Below are positions 9,051 to 17,591 of a stretch of 64,000 bases of DNA, one piece after another. The notes under the pieces were generated by a model. The model saw nothing but the letters and a program-made list of their open reading frames with translations, was not told the origin of the DNA and ran no database searches. This DNA comes from an uncultured Collinsella sp. (lineage in GTDB: Bacteria; Actinomycetota; Coriobacteriia; Coriobacteriales; Coriobacteriaceae): contig CABUPH010000013.1 in the NCBI GenBank assembly GCA_902493375.1, forward strand, positions 1-64,000. Reading direction: 5' to 3'. A program made the translations under genes and the position numbers. Positions within the stretch are counted from its first letter, which is position 1; each line of letters begins with the position of its first letter.

Positions 9051-9138
9051 AATGATCCCTTGGGGACGGAGGAAAACGGATCATCGACCGCACGGAGGCC
9101 GCGAATGATCCGTTTTCCTCCGTCCCCAAGGGATCATT
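9051..9138. repeat. Type C element: 34-bp perfect inverted repeat
   Basis: The arm at 9051-9084 (starting AATGATCCCTTGGGGACGGA) is the exact reverse complement of 9105-9138, with a 20-base loop. It starts 14 bases after the DegV stop codon. A shorter relative is at 16147-16192. Confidence 0.9.
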
Positions 9139-9173
9139 TCTTTATGCTGTTAATGCGGAGAGGGGAGCGAGCG

Positions 9174-9494
9174 ATGGCGTCTGAGGGCTTTTTTGAGCGG
9201 GTGTACGAGGTGGTCGAGCAGATCCCCGAGGGGATGGTCGCCACGTATGGTCAGGCGGCGCTGCTTGCCGGTCGTCCACGAAGTGCGCGGTACGTGGGGT
9301 ATGCCCTTCATAGCAATCCGCGTCCCGGCGAGATTCCCTGTCACCGCGTGGTGTTTGCCGACGGGCACATATGCGAGGGTTTTGCTTTTGGCGGTCCCGA
9401 TGCTCAACGTGAGCTTTTGCTAGGGGAGGGTGTGGCGTTTAAGGACGACATGCACGTCGACTTGGCCGCCTGTCGCTGGCCTGCCGGACTCTAG
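9174..9494 (+). CDS. MGMT/Ogt family protein (O6-alkylguanine-DNA alkyltransferase domain)
   Basis: This 106-residue protein is a stand-alone C-terminal MGMT domain: VYEVVEQIPEGMVATYGQAALLAG (winged helix, residues 8-31), RYVGYALHSNP, then the active-site PCHRVV near residue 61 with the acceptor Cys. Because the Cys is present, repair of O6-alkylguanine by direct transfer is plausible. It lacks the N-terminal domain of full-length Ogt, as do alkyltransferase-like proteins. The ATG at 9174 is preceded by GAGAGGGGAG. It is flanked on both sides by palindromic repeats. Confidence 0.85.
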   Translation: MASEGFFERVYEVVEQIPEGMVATYGQAALLAGRPRSARYVGYALHSNPRPGEIPCHRVVFADGHICEGFAFGGPDAQRELLLGEGVAFKDDMHVDLAACRWPAGL

Positions 9495-9510
9495 CAGCTC
9501 TGTCGTGGCC

Positions 9511-9551
9511 AAAACCACCACAAAGGTGCCTGTCCCCTTTGCGGTGGTTTT
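9511..9551. repeat. Type A palindrome, copy 3
   Basis: AAAACCACCACAAAGGTGCC, then a short core and CCTTTGCGGTGGTTTT, 16 bases after the MGMT stop. One base differs between the arms (GCGG against GTGG). Confidence 0.8.
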
Positions 9552-9734
9552 CCGTTGCAGGTTTACCGGGGTTAACTTATGGAGAACGTATGGCGGCACA
9601 TATTGACGCAACAAAGTAAACCACGGTGAACTATATTGTATTCAGCAACGGAGCAGGCAATAGGCGATGAAAAAGCCTGCCCTGTTGAGTTTGATTCGCA
9701 CCCTCCCCTCTGTGCGATTCAACGGTGTACTTCG

Positions 9735-9776
9735 GGAACAGGCCCGCTGGCAACTATCTGCCAGCGGGCCTGTTCC
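9735..9776. repeat. 18-bp perfect hairpin downstream of trpS
   Basis: GGAACAGGCCCGCTGGCA (9735-9752) pairs perfectly with 9759-9776 across a six-base loop. Neither side has a long T-run, so it may be an RNA-stabilising or repeat element rather than a classical terminator. The 390-base stretch between the MGMT gene and trpS holds only this and the type A repeat. Confidence 0.75.
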
Positions 9777-9885
9777 TGTTTGTCGGGAGAGTGTGATGGA
9801 CGGAGCCGAAGCGGTCCGCTCCAAAAAAGGCGGACGCCGTAGCGCCCGCCCTATAGCAATCGAAAGCTCAAGCCAGCAGATCGGT

Positions 9886-10935
9886 CTAGTACACCATACC
9901 CATGGCGTCCTGAACCTCTGCCAGGGTCTGCTCGGCGATCTCGTTGGCGCGACGGTTGCCCTCGTGCAGCACGTCCTTCACGTAATCCAGATCGTTCTCG
10001 TAGCGCTGGCGACGCTCGCGGATAGGTGCGAAGTACTCGTTGACGGCCTCGGTCACGTACTTCTTGAGCTGGCCGGAGCCGCCCATGCCAATCTCCTCGG
10101 CAATTTCGACCTCGGAGCGACCGGTGCAGATGGCGGCCGTCGAAAGCAAACCAGACACGCCGGGGCGGTTCTCGGGATCGAATGTGATCATGCGCTCGGA
10201 GTCGGTCTGGCTCTTCTTGATGCGCTTGGCCGTCTCCTCGGCGGTCATCGAGATGTTGATGGCGTTGCCGTAGCTCTTGCTCATCTTGCGACCGTCCAGG
10301 CCCGGCAGCAGCGGGGTCTCGGACAGCAGCGCGTCGACCTCGGGGAACACCTTGCCGTAGCGGTTGTTAAAGCGGCGGGCGATGGTGCGGGTGAGCTCGA
10401 TGTGCGGCAGCTGGTCGCGACCGACGGGCACCACGTTGCCCTTGCAGAACAGGATGTCGCAGGCCTGATGCACCGGGTAGGTGAGCAGAAGGCCGGTAAG
10501 CTCATGGCCCGAGGCCTCCATCTCGGCCTTGACGGTGGGGTTGCGCGCCAGCTCGGCCTCGGACACCAGCGACAGGAACGGCAGCATGAGCTGGTTGGCG
10601 GCGGGCACGGCGGAGTGCGCGTAGATCATGGTCTTGTCGGGGTCGATACCGCAGGCAAGGTAGTCCATGACCATGTTGTACACGTTGTCCTGGATGTGCT
10701 CGGTCGTGTCGCGGTCGGTGATGACCTGGTAGTCGGCGATGAGCACGTTGGTCTTGGCGCCCATGTTCTGCAGCTCAACACGGCCCTTGAGGGTGCCGAA
10801 GTAGTGGCCCAGGTGCAGACGGCCGGTGGGGCGGTCGCCGGTGAGCATGGTGAACTTCTCGGGCGTCTTGGCCAGGCCCTCGCGAATGGCGTTGCTCTTT
10901 TGCAGCGCGACTTCGTAGCTGTTCTCGTTTGGCAT
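9886..10935 (-). CDS. trpS: Tryptophanyl-tRNA synthetase
   Basis: This 349-residue class I synthetase charges tRNA-Trp. GDRPTGRLHLGHYFGTL (near residue 35) contains the HIGH-type motif, and GRKMSKSYGNAI (near 215) contains KMSKS. Length fits the TrpRS family. The start is the ATG complementary to 10933-10935, chosen because TAGGAG precedes it by five bases. A ten-codon extension upstream is possible but unlike the family. No T-box (TGGNACCGCG) is visible upstream. Confidence 0.95.
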   Translation of the reverse strand: MPNENSYEVALQKSNAIREGLAKTPEKFTMLTGDRPTGRLHLGHYFGTLKGRVELQNMGAKTNVLIADYQVITDRDTTEHIQDNVYNMVMDYLACGIDPDKTMIYAHSAVPAANQLMLPFLSLVSEAELARNPTVKAEMEASGHELTGLLLTYPVHQACDILFCKGNVVPVGRDQLPHIELTRTIARRFNNRYGKVFPEVDALLSETPLLPGLDGRKMSKSYGNAINISMTAEETAKRIKKSQTDSERMITFDPENRPGVSGLLSTAAICTGRSEVEIAEEIGMGGSGQLKKYVTEAVNEYFAPIRERRQRYENDLDYVKDVLHEGNRRANEIAEQTLAEVQDAMGMVY

Positions 10936-11105
10936 GATTGCTCCTAACGTATGTTCATGGGTCAAGATGATAGCGCGTTTATTGGAGGGGCGGTGCGTAA
11001 GTAGGCGAGGGGCGGGAGAGGGACGCGCGTGGTGCGGTATGTGCGATGGGTGCGGCGCGGCCGCGCTTGGCTAACGGTGCCTTGGCACATCCTCGGCAGC
11101 TTGCC

Positions 11106-12323
11106 CTAGCGCCTGTGGTGCCGCTCTTCCTTACGCTCTTCTGCCGCCTGCTCCTCCTGCTTAAAGGCGGGGTCGTCGGGGGTGACGAGCTCGTCCTCGT
11201 GCGTGCGCTTGTTGTAATGGTGGCGCAGCACGGGCTCAAACAGATGTAGATGCTTGGCAAAGGCCGCCGAGCCAATGGCGAGCACGGTAAAGATGAGCAC
11301 GCGCATGGGCACCTCGACCTGGTTAATCGCGGCGGCGCCGGCCGAAAGCATGATGCACCAAGCATAGATGAGTAGCACGGCCTGTTTTTGGTTGTAGCCT
11401 TCTTGGATGAGGCGGTGGTGGATGTGACCCTTGTCGGCCTGCCCGATGCTAATGTGGGCGCGCCTGCGGCGCACGATGGCACTAAACGTGTCGATGATGG
11501 GCACGCCGGCAACGATGAGCGGGATGATAAGCGAGGTGAGCGCGGCGGTGCGACTCACGTTGAGCAGCGAGATGGAGCCCAGTGCAAAGCCCAGAAGCAG
11601 CGACCCCGAGTCGCCCAAGAAGATGCTTGCGGGGTTGAAGTTGTAGCGCAAAAAGGCCAGACAGGCGCCAAAGAGCGCAATGGAGAGCGCGGCGGCGTCG
11701 ATGCGGCCCGAGAGAACGGCCATCGAAAACATGGTGAACGAGGCGATGCCGCAGATGCCCGTGGCCAAGCCATCGAGGCCGTCGATGAGGTTAATGATAT
11801 TGGTGAATGCCACCAGATAGATCACGGTGATGGGGTAGGCGAGCCATCCGAGCATGATCTCGCCGGGGGCAAACGGGTTGACGATGACGCCGATCTTTAG
11901 GCCGCCGATGCAGGCGATGAGCGCGGCAAGGACCTGTCCGGCCAGCTTTTGCTTGGGCGTGAGTTGGAAGACGTCGTCGATGGCGCCGGTCGCATAAATG
12001 ACGGTAAAGGAGAGCGCCAGCATGGGATAGCTGATGTGCAGGCGCGGGTGCGGCACCAAAACGGGCGGCCAGCCTAGGTGCCAGGTGCCTAGGATTTGCA
12101 CAATGCAGGCAACGACCAGGCCCAAAAAGATTGACGTTCCGCCCAAGCGCGGGATGGGCTTGGTGTTGATGCGACGCTTGGAGGGGTAGTCGACGGCGTC
12201 GACCTTAATTGCCAAGCGCTTGACCAGGGGCACCGTGAGGAAGGTCGTGATAAAGGCCGCCGCTGCCACGCATAGGTACGGTATGTAGCTCGGGGATGAA
12301 GCCATGAATCTAAAAACCGCCAA
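11106..12323 (-). CDS. WecA/TagO-like undecaprenyl-phosphate sugar-1-phosphate transferase (MraY superfamily)
   Basis: This is a 405-residue integral membrane protein with about eleven helices. Signature cytosolic loops are present: IPRLGGTSIFLG, ATGAIDDVFQLTPKQKL, INLIDGLDGLATG, FLGDSGSLLLGF and KGHIHHRLIQEG. These mark the family that transfers GlcNAc-1-P or a similar sugar onto undecaprenyl phosphate to start wall polymers or surface glycans. A hydrophilic, basic C-tail of about 40 residues ends it. Two starts compete: TTG at 12323 and ATG at 12305, neither with a clear ribosome site. Which glycan it primes is unknown. The 50-59 kb cluster is a candidate. Confidence 0.88.
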   Translation of the reverse strand: MAVFRFMASSPSYIPYLCVAAAAFITTFLTVPLVKRLAIKVDAVDYPSKRRINTKPIPRLGGTSIFLGLVVACIVQILGTWHLGWPPVLVPHPRLHISYPMLALSFTVIYATGAIDDVFQLTPKQKLAGQVLAALIACIGGLKIGVIVNPFAPGEIMLGWLAYPITVIYLVAFTNIINLIDGLDGLATGICGIASFTMFSMAVLSGRIDAAALSIALFGACLAFLRYNFNPASIFLGDSGSLLLGFALGSISLLNVSRTAALTSLIIPLIVAGVPIIDTFSAIVRRRRAHISIGQADKGHIHHRLIQEGYNQKQAVLLIYAWCIMLSAGAAAINQVEVPMRVLIFTVLAIGSAAFAKHLHLFEPVLRHHYNKRTHEDELVTPDDPAFKQEEQAAEERKEERHHRR

Positions 12324-12539
12324 GCGTCGAAGGAAAAGGTCAGAAGAACGCCATGCGCAAAGGGCATAGCCGAACCATGATACTCGACCAAGGGGGGTGT
12401 ATGGAATTGCGCGTAGCGATAATCACGCGCTTACCAGATATTGGGATGCTGTCGATGGCTTGTCGGGATGCCGGCGGGGATCCATATGGACTGTAATGGT
12501 GATTTTCGGCAAAAGAAAACCACCCCCCACGTTACGAAA

Positions 12540-12710
12540 ATGAACCCACCTAAAACAGGTGGGTGCCCTCATCGACTGTTCCAGCGTCCTTAACAACGAA
12601 GGATACCTGTACTAGGCACGACTGTGTGGGCTCCCTAAATAAACGCGACGGTTCACCCAGTTGCTCCGCGGGGGGCGGAATACCTACATCATAAAGCGGC
12701 ACTTTGTGGA
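12540..12710 (-). ncRNA. Candidate 6S-like regulatory RNA
   Basis: The 508-base gap between the WecA-like gene and the radical SAM gene holds no protein gene but folds on the minus strand. A closing stem pairs 12691-12702 (GTGCCGCTTTAT on the minus strand) with 12563-12572 (ATGAGGGCAC). Inside lie a CCGC/GCGG hairpin (12666-12678) on the 5' side, a TCCTT/AAGGA hairpin (12587-12603) on the 3' side and a distal stem (12654-12661 with 12621-12628). The transcript ends in CCCACCTGTTTTAGGTGGG. A long rod with a central bubble carrying small hairpins resembles 6S RNA, but I cannot confirm the family. Confidence 0.45.
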
Positions 12711-12831
12711 TTCCAGTCTTGACATTACAAAAATCGTGTCGGACGATTACGGCGCCTTAGGGACGGAGCCGTCTACGCGGCCTGGCCCTTTACGTTTGAG
12801 CTGCTGAATCGTTGTTTTGGAGCATGTTTTT

Positions 12832-13770
12832 ATGCCGACGTCGTTGACCGAACTTTTTTCGCCCGCCTGCCATTTGTGTCCGCGCCGTTGCGGTGCGGCG
12901 CGCGATGAGGGCGCGCGCGGCGTATGCGGTGCTAACGACACGCTCAGGGTGGCCCGCGCGGCGCTTCATATGTGGGAGGAGCCGCCTATCTCGGGCGAGG
13001 CCGGTTCGGGCACGATCTTCTTTAGCGGCTGCTCGCTTAAATGTATCTACTGCCAGAACCACGAGATCTCGACCGGCAATTTTGGCCTTGAGATTTCGCC
13101 CGAGCGCTTGGTCGAGATTATGCTGGAGCTGCAGGACCAGGGTGCCAACAACATCAATTTGGTGACGGCGACGCACTATGCGCACCTGTTGCCTGCTGCG
13201 ATCGCCGCGGCACGGACGCGCGGGCTGGTCATCCCGATCGTCTACAACACGAGTGGTTACGAGCGCGCGAGTGCCGTGGCGGCGCTGGGCGACCTGGTCG
13301 ATGTGTGGCTCACCGACTTTAAATATGCCGATGCCGGGCTTGCGCAGTCGCTTTCTCATATTAAGGACTATCCGCGCGTGGCCGTGTCGGGTCTGGCCCA
13401 GATGGCGCGCGAGATCGATCGCCGCGGGGGAGAGCTGGTGGACGAGGGCGGGCTCATGAAGCGCGGCATCATCGTGCGCCATCTGGTGCTGCCGGGACAT
13501 GCAGACGATTCATGCCGCGTGCTGGACCTGGTGTGGCAGACGGTGGGCGACGTGCCGATCTCGGTCATGAACCAGTACACGCCCAATGCGCTCATGCGAG
13601 AGCAAGGCGGCGAGTTGGCACGCGCCGTGACGCGCGAGGAGTACGAGCAGGTGCTCGATCATGCCGACGACCTGGGCTTTACGACGATGTTCTGGCAAGA
13701 AGGCGGAGCGGTAGACGAGAGCTTTACCCCGGCGTTCGACACCACCGGTGTCCTCACCAGCACAAAGTAG
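12832..13770 (+). CDS. Radical SAM protein, PflA-like (pyruvate formate-lyase activating enzyme family)
   Basis: This 312-residue protein has the CxxxCxxC cluster in FFSGCSLKCIYCQNHEIS (near residue 67), which binds the [4Fe-4S] cluster that cleaves S-adenosylmethionine. An N-terminal CHLCPRRCG motif (near 15) suggests a second Cys-rich metal site, as in the AmmeMemoRadiSam/PflX-like branch. LVTATHYAHLLPAAI and VYNTSGYERASAV fit the TIM-barrel. The ATG at 12832 is chosen because TTGGAG lies nine bases before it. The substrate is unknown, and no glycyl-radical enzyme gene is adjacent. Confidence 0.85.
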   Translation: MPTSLTELFSPACHLCPRRCGAARDEGARGVCGANDTLRVARAALHMWEEPPISGEAGSGTIFFSGCSLKCIYCQNHEISTGNFGLEISPERLVEIMLELQDQGANNINLVTATHYAHLLPAAIAAARTRGLVIPIVYNTSGYERASAVAALGDLVDVWLTDFKYADAGLAQSLSHIKDYPRVAVSGLAQMAREIDRRGGELVDEGGLMKRGIIVRHLVLPGHADDSCRVLDLVWQTVGDVPISVMNQYTPNALMREQGGELARAVTREEYEQVLDHADDLGFTTMFWQEGGAVDESFTPAFDTTGVLTSTK

Positions 13771-13779
13771 CGCGTTCGC

Positions 13780-13860
13780 CGATGATTTTTCTGGGACGGG
13801 GGGTTAAAAAATCATTCGGTACATGATGATTTTTTAATCCCCGTCCCAGAAAAATCATCG
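13780..13860. repeat. Type F long palindrome
   Basis: The arm at 13780-13815 (starting CGATGATTTTTCTGGGACGG) is the near-perfect reverse complement of 13826-13860, with a ten-base loop. It begins nine bases after the radical SAM stop. A further fragment CCGTCCCAAAAAGACTGGG follows near 13892. Confidence 0.85.
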
Positions 13861-13924
13861 GGTGGCTCGGGCGTTCGAAAAGTAGTCAAAACAGCCCCGT
13901 CCCAAAAAGACTGGGTATTGGGCG

Positions 13925-13952
13925 TTGACAGTTGGCGAGCCGTAGGTAAAAT
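13925..13952 (+). promoter_or_regulatory. Promoter of tRNA-Ala
   Basis: TTGACA (13925-13930) and TAAAAT (13947-13952) with a 16-base spacer lie 14 bases before the tRNA. The consensus -35 box makes this one of the clearest promoters in the window. Confidence 0.75.
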
Positions 13953-13965
13953 ATCAACTTGTCCT

Positions 13966-14038
13966 GGGGACGTAGCTCAGTTGGGAGAGCGCTGCCGTCG
14001 CATGGCAGAGGCCGAGGGTTCGACTCCCTTCGTCTCCA
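13966..14038 (+). tRNA. tRNA-Ala (anticodon CGC)
   Basis: The cloverleaf is complete: acceptor GGGGACG with CGTCTCC, D-arm GCTC/GAGC, anticodon stem CTGCC/GGCAG around loop GTCGCAT (anticodon CGC, reading GCG), and T-arm GAGGGTTCGACTCCC. CCA is not encoded. It has its own promoter and terminator, so it is a single-gene unit. Confidence 0.95.
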
Positions 14039-14052
14039 CCCTTGGATTTGAT

Positions 14053-14084
14053 AAGCCGCTGACATTGTGTCGGCGGCTTTTTTT
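14053..14084 (+). terminator. Intrinsic terminator of tRNA-Ala
   Basis: AGCCGCTGACA and TGTCGGCGGCT form a stem with a short loop, followed by seven T residues, 15 bases past the tRNA. Confidence 0.85.
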
Positions 14085-14102
14085 AAAAGAAAGGGCTGCA
14101 CT

Positions 14103-14561
14103 ATGGCCGAGCTTGAGTCCCAACCACTGTCTGCCGAGGAGCGCGCCGAGTTGGAAGAGCTCCGCGCCGAGAAGGCTCGTCGCGAGGCCCAGGAAGAGGC
14201 ACGCCGCGAGCGTGAGGAGCTGGCCGCCCTGCGTGCCGAGCGCGAGAAGGCCGAGGAGGTCGCCGCGAACGCCGCATCCGCACCGGCGCCCGCGCCCGCA
14301 CCCAAGCCCGCTGCCGCGAAGCCTGCACCTGCCGCGCCCAAACCTCAGCCTAAAAGGGCCGCTCGTCCCAAGTCCGTCGAGCCCAAACCGAGCCGTGACG
14401 AGATGACTTTTGCCCAGCGCATGGTCACCTCCAAGGAGCCTACGGGCGAGAATGAGATCCCCGGCATGGCTCCGGCTCAAAAAATTATCATCGTGCTCGC
14501 CCTCATCGCGTTTATCGTCTTTATGGTCTACACGATCACGGGCAGCATGGGCCTGCACTAA
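14103..14561 (+). CDS. Small tail-anchored protein with a coiled coil and Ala/Pro-rich linker, function unknown
   Basis: This 152-residue protein has three parts: a charged heptad-like Glu/Arg/Ala helix (residues 8-60, likely coiled coil), an Ala-Pro-Lys spacer (about 60-100), and a single C-terminal membrane helix (AQKIIIVLALIAFIVFMVYTI, about 125-145) with only a short outside tail. It has no signal peptide, so the coiled coil probably faces the cytoplasm. I recognise no family. It sits between tRNA-Ala and pncB. The ATG at 14103 follows AAAGAAAGGG. Confidence 0.7.
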   Translation: MAELESQPLSAEERAELEELRAEKARREAQEEARREREELAALRAEREKAEEVAANAASAPAPAPAPKPAAAKPAPAAPKPQPKRAARPKSVEPKPSRDEMTFAQRMVTSKEPTGENEIPGMAPAQKIIIVLALIAFIVFMVYTITGSMGLH

Positions 14562-14644
14562 CTCTGTTCACGCCGGGCTCCATGCCCGCACGTCCGCCTC
14601 TCCCAACCCTCAACCTCTGCACAACACATCCGAAAGGTCGCCCC

Positions 14645-16150
14645 ATGGCTTTGACCGACATCTCGCATCCCACCGACATTGCAATGCTCACCGATCTGTA
14701 CGAACTCACTATGGCCCAGGGCCTGTGGGAGAGCGGCAAGGCCAATGAGCAGGGTTGTTTTACGGCGTTTTACCGCGACCATCCCTTTGGCAGCGCGTAT
14801 GCCGTCATGTGCGGCACCGCCGAGCTGCCCGAGCTTGTCGAGAACCTGCGCTTTACGCCCGAGGACATCGACTATCTAGCTTCGCTCCAGGCTCCGGCCG
14901 GCGGCGCGATGTTTAAGCCTGCATTCCTCGGCTACCTGCGCAACTTCCGTGCGCACGTGAACATTGACGCCGTGCCCGAGGGCGAGCTCGTCTTTCCGCG
15001 CGAGCCCATGGTGCGCGTCACCGGCCCGTCGCTGGAGTGCCAGCTGCTCGAGACCGCGCTGCTCAACATCGTCGGCTTCCAGACGCTTGTCGCCACCAAG
15101 ACGGCGCGTGTGGTGTTGGCGGCCGACGGTCGTCCCGTGGCCGAGTTTGGCCTGCGCCGTGCCCAGGGTCCCGATGGCGGCCTGGCCGTCGCGCGCGCGA
15201 GCTACGTTGCCGGCTGTTCCTCTACGTCTAATGTGCTCGCCGGTCGCCGCTACGGTATTCCCGTCTTTGGCACGCATGCGCACAGCTGGGTGATGAGCTT
15301 CGATTCCGAGCTCGAGGCCTTCCGCGCATTTGCCAAGTCGAGCCCCAAGAACTGCACGCTGCTCATCGACACCTACGATGTACGCGAGGGCTGCGAGCAT
15401 GCCATTACGGTTGCCAAGGAGATGGAGGCGGTGGGCGAGCGCCTGTCGGCCATTCGCATCGACTCGGGCGACCTGGCTAAGTTGTCCAAGTATGTCCGCG
15501 GCCGTTTTGACGCCGAGGGCCTGCCCTATGTGGGGATTTCGGTCTCCAACGACCTTGACGAGTACACAATCCAGTCGCTGCTCGACCAGGGCGCGCCCAT
15601 CGATAGCTTTGGCGTGGGCACCAAGCTCGCGACCTGCTACGATCAGCCTGCGCTGGGCGGCGTGTACAAGCTTTCGGCCCGTCGTGCGAGCGACGCGGAG
15701 TCGTGGACGCCGGTGGTGAAGCTTTCCGAGCAGCCCTACAAGCGCACGATCCCCGGCGTGCAGCGCGTGCGCCGCTATTACGACGGCTTTGGCGGCCCGG
15801 TCTGCGACATGATCTATGACGAGGACCATCTGGCAGGGGAGGGCGCCGCGCGCGGCAATACCCTTGTGGCCGTGAACGATGCCGCCTTGGTGACCGATGT
15901 GTCCGAGCTCGAGTATCGCGAGCTGCTGGTGCCGATTGTGCGCGACGGTAGCGCGGTGGCTCCTCGCGAGAGCATCGAGGACGCGCGCGAGCGCTGTGCT
16001 TGGGCGCTCGATCATCTGGACGCGGCTTTCAAACGTTTCCTGTATCCGCAGACCTACGTGGTGGGTATGGAACAGGGCCTGGCCCAGGTGCGCGACGAGC
16101 TCGTGCGCAAGAACATGGCCGCGGCTTCGGCCTTCCCCTGGGCAAAATGA
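14645..16150 (+). CDS. pncB: Nicotinate phosphoribosyltransferase
   Basis: This 501-residue enzyme salvages nicotinate into NAD by joining it to PRPP with ATP hydrolysis. The start LTDLYELTMAQGLW, the catalytic-loop region GTHAHSWVMSF (near residue 210, with the His phosphorylated in this family), the phosphate-binding IRIDSGDLAKLSKYVR (near 270), and VGTKLATCYDQPALGGVYKL (near 325) are all intact. The ATG at 14645 follows GAAAGG. Length matches the longer PncB clade. A truncated type C palindrome overlaps its stop codon. Confidence 0.93.
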   Translation: MALTDISHPTDIAMLTDLYELTMAQGLWESGKANEQGCFTAFYRDHPFGSAYAVMCGTAELPELVENLRFTPEDIDYLASLQAPAGGAMFKPAFLGYLRNFRAHVNIDAVPEGELVFPREPMVRVTGPSLECQLLETALLNIVGFQTLVATKTARVVLAADGRPVAEFGLRRAQGPDGGLAVARASYVAGCSSTSNVLAGRRYGIPVFGTHAHSWVMSFDSELEAFRAFAKSSPKNCTLLIDTYDVREGCEHAITVAKEMEAVGERLSAIRIDSGDLAKLSKYVRGRFDAEGLPYVGISVSNDLDEYTIQSLLDQGAPIDSFGVGTKLATCYDQPALGGVYKLSARRASDAESWTPVVKLSEQPYKRTIPGVQRVRRYYDGFGGPVCDMIYDEDHLAGEGAARGNTLVAVNDAALVTDVSELEYRELLVPIVRDGSAVAPRESIEDARERCAWALDHLDAAFKRFLYPQTYVVGMEQGLAQVRDELVRKNMAAASAFPWAK

Positions 16151-16192
16151 TCCGAAGGGGACGGAGGAAAACGGATCATTTTCGTCCGTCCC
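16147..16192. repeat. Type C element, shorter copy
   Basis: ATGATCCGAAGGGGACGGAG and the following AAAACGGATCAT form a palindrome overlapping the pncB stop codon. It resembles one arm of the element at 9051-9138. Confidence 0.7.
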
Positions 16193-16253
16193 GCACCAGG
16201 TGCCCCGGCTGCCCCAGCTCGCCCGAACGCTCGACATTCGATTGGTTTGACGT

Positions 16254-17381
16254 ATGACGACTTCTTATAAAACGATGGTGGTAAAGATCGGCTCGTCCAC
16301 GGTGGTGGGTGCCGACGGTAAGGTCAACCGCGCGTTTATCGGTGGCCTGGCCGATCAGGCCGCGGCCCTGCGCAAGCTCGGCTGGCGCTTGGTCGTGGTG
16401 AGCTCCGGCGCCATTGCCTGTGGCTATCCCGTGCTGGGCTTCGACCGCAAGCCGGTCGGCGATCTGCCGAGCCTGCAGGCATGCGCTTCTGCCGGTCAGT
16501 GCATCATCTCGTCGGCCTACGACGAGGAGTTCCATGCGCGTGACCTACTCACCTCGCTCGTGCTGCTCACGCGCCACGACACGGCACGCCGTACGTCCTA
16601 CCTGCATGCGCGCGACGCTTTGCTGCGCCTGGTGGAGCTGAGCGTGGTGCCGGTCGTCAACGAAAACGACACCGTCACCGTTGACGAGATCAAGTTCGGC
16701 GACAACGATACACTCGCGGCCCTCGTGAGCTGTTTGGTTTCGGCGGACCTGTGCGCGACGCTTTCGGACATCGACGGCCTCTACACCGCCAATCCGCATG
16801 AGGATCCGACGGCCGAGTTTATCCCGGTCGTGCGTAAAATCGATGCCAAGATCATCGCCTCGGCGGGCGATTCTTCGACGTCGGTGGGCACCGGCGGCAT
16901 GATCACCAAGATCCGCGCGAGCCGCATTTTGATGACGGCCGGCATTCAGAGCGTGATTTGCTCGGGCGAGGAGCCCGATGCGCTCGTGCGCCTGGCCCGT
17001 GGCGAGAGCGTGGGAACCCTGTTCGATCCGCCGGCGGAGCGCCTGGACATTGCGCCGCGCAAGCTGTGGATCGCGCTGGGTGACAAGGCTCATGGCTCGG
17101 TAACGGTTGACGACGGTGCCGCGAAGGCGCTGGTCAGTCGCGGTTCGTCCTTACTCGCGGTGGGTATTCGCCAGGTCGATGGCGAGTTTGCCGAGGGCGA
17201 TGTGCTCGATGTGTGCGACCCGAGCGGTATGGTTGTTGCCCGCGGTATCGCCGAGGCCGATTCGGACGTGCTGGAGCTTGCTGCCGGCCGCCGCCAGGAC
17301 CAGATTGCCAGCAACCGCCTGCTGGCAGACCTGGCCGAGAAGCCCGCGATCCATCGAGATAATTTAATCGTCTTCGCCTAA
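16254..17381 (+). CDS. proB: Glutamate 5-kinase
   Basis: This 375-residue enzyme phosphorylates glutamate to start proline synthesis. KIGSSTVVG near residue 12 is the ATP/phosphate loop, VSSGAIACG near 52, VVNENDTVTVDEIKFGDNDTLAALVS near 136 (substrate site), and GTGGMITKIRASRILMTAG near 213. The C-terminal residues 275-375 form the PUA domain of long ProB forms. It is separated from proA only by a converging peptidase gene. No proC is in the window. Confidence 0.95.
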   Translation: MTTSYKTMVVKIGSSTVVGADGKVNRAFIGGLADQAAALRKLGWRLVVVSSGAIACGYPVLGFDRKPVGDLPSLQACASAGQCIISSAYDEEFHARDLLTSLVLLTRHDTARRTSYLHARDALLRLVELSVVPVVNENDTVTVDEIKFGDNDTLAALVSCLVSADLCATLSDIDGLYTANPHEDPTAEFIPVVRKIDAKIIASAGDSSTSVGTGGMITKIRASRILMTAGIQSVICSGEEPDALVRLARGESVGTLFDPPAERLDIAPRKLWIALGDKAHGSVTVDDGAAKALVSRGSSLLAVGIRQVDGEFAEGDVLDVCDPSGMVVARGIAEADSDVLELAAGRRQDQIASNRLLADLAEKPAIHRDNLIVFA

Positions 17382-17540
17382 CCAATTGACGCTGCAAACG
17401 CCCCTAAGCGGCAATCTGACGTTCAATCGTCGGGCATGACCAAAAGGTCAATGCCCTCCTCTTTCGCGTCACCTTGCTCGCTTAGAGGCGTTTTCGCTTT
17501 CCGTCCTCTACCTGCGGCATCGTCGTTGTCGGTACTTATT

Positions 17541-17570
17541 CGGCACTTGGGGACGTTCCTTTTGTGCCGG
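17541..17570. repeat. Type D palindrome, partial copy
   Basis: CGGCACTTGGGGACGTTCC with TTTTGTGCCGG matches the left part of the element at 4550-4605, followed by GGGGGACAC. It lies between the converging ends of proB and the peptidase gene. Confidence 0.65.
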
Positions 17571-17591
17571 CTGACGGGGGACACTTCTTCG

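Noticed and set aside
13886..14341. Minus-strand frame containing RRRESNPRPLPCDGSALPTE
   Set aside because: This string is the well-known spurious translation of a tRNA in antisense (tRNA-Ala at 13966-14038).
14876..16237. Long minus-strand frame opposite pncB
   Set aside because: The plus strand encodes a complete PncB. The opposite translation is His/Arg/Ala-rich and unlike any protein.
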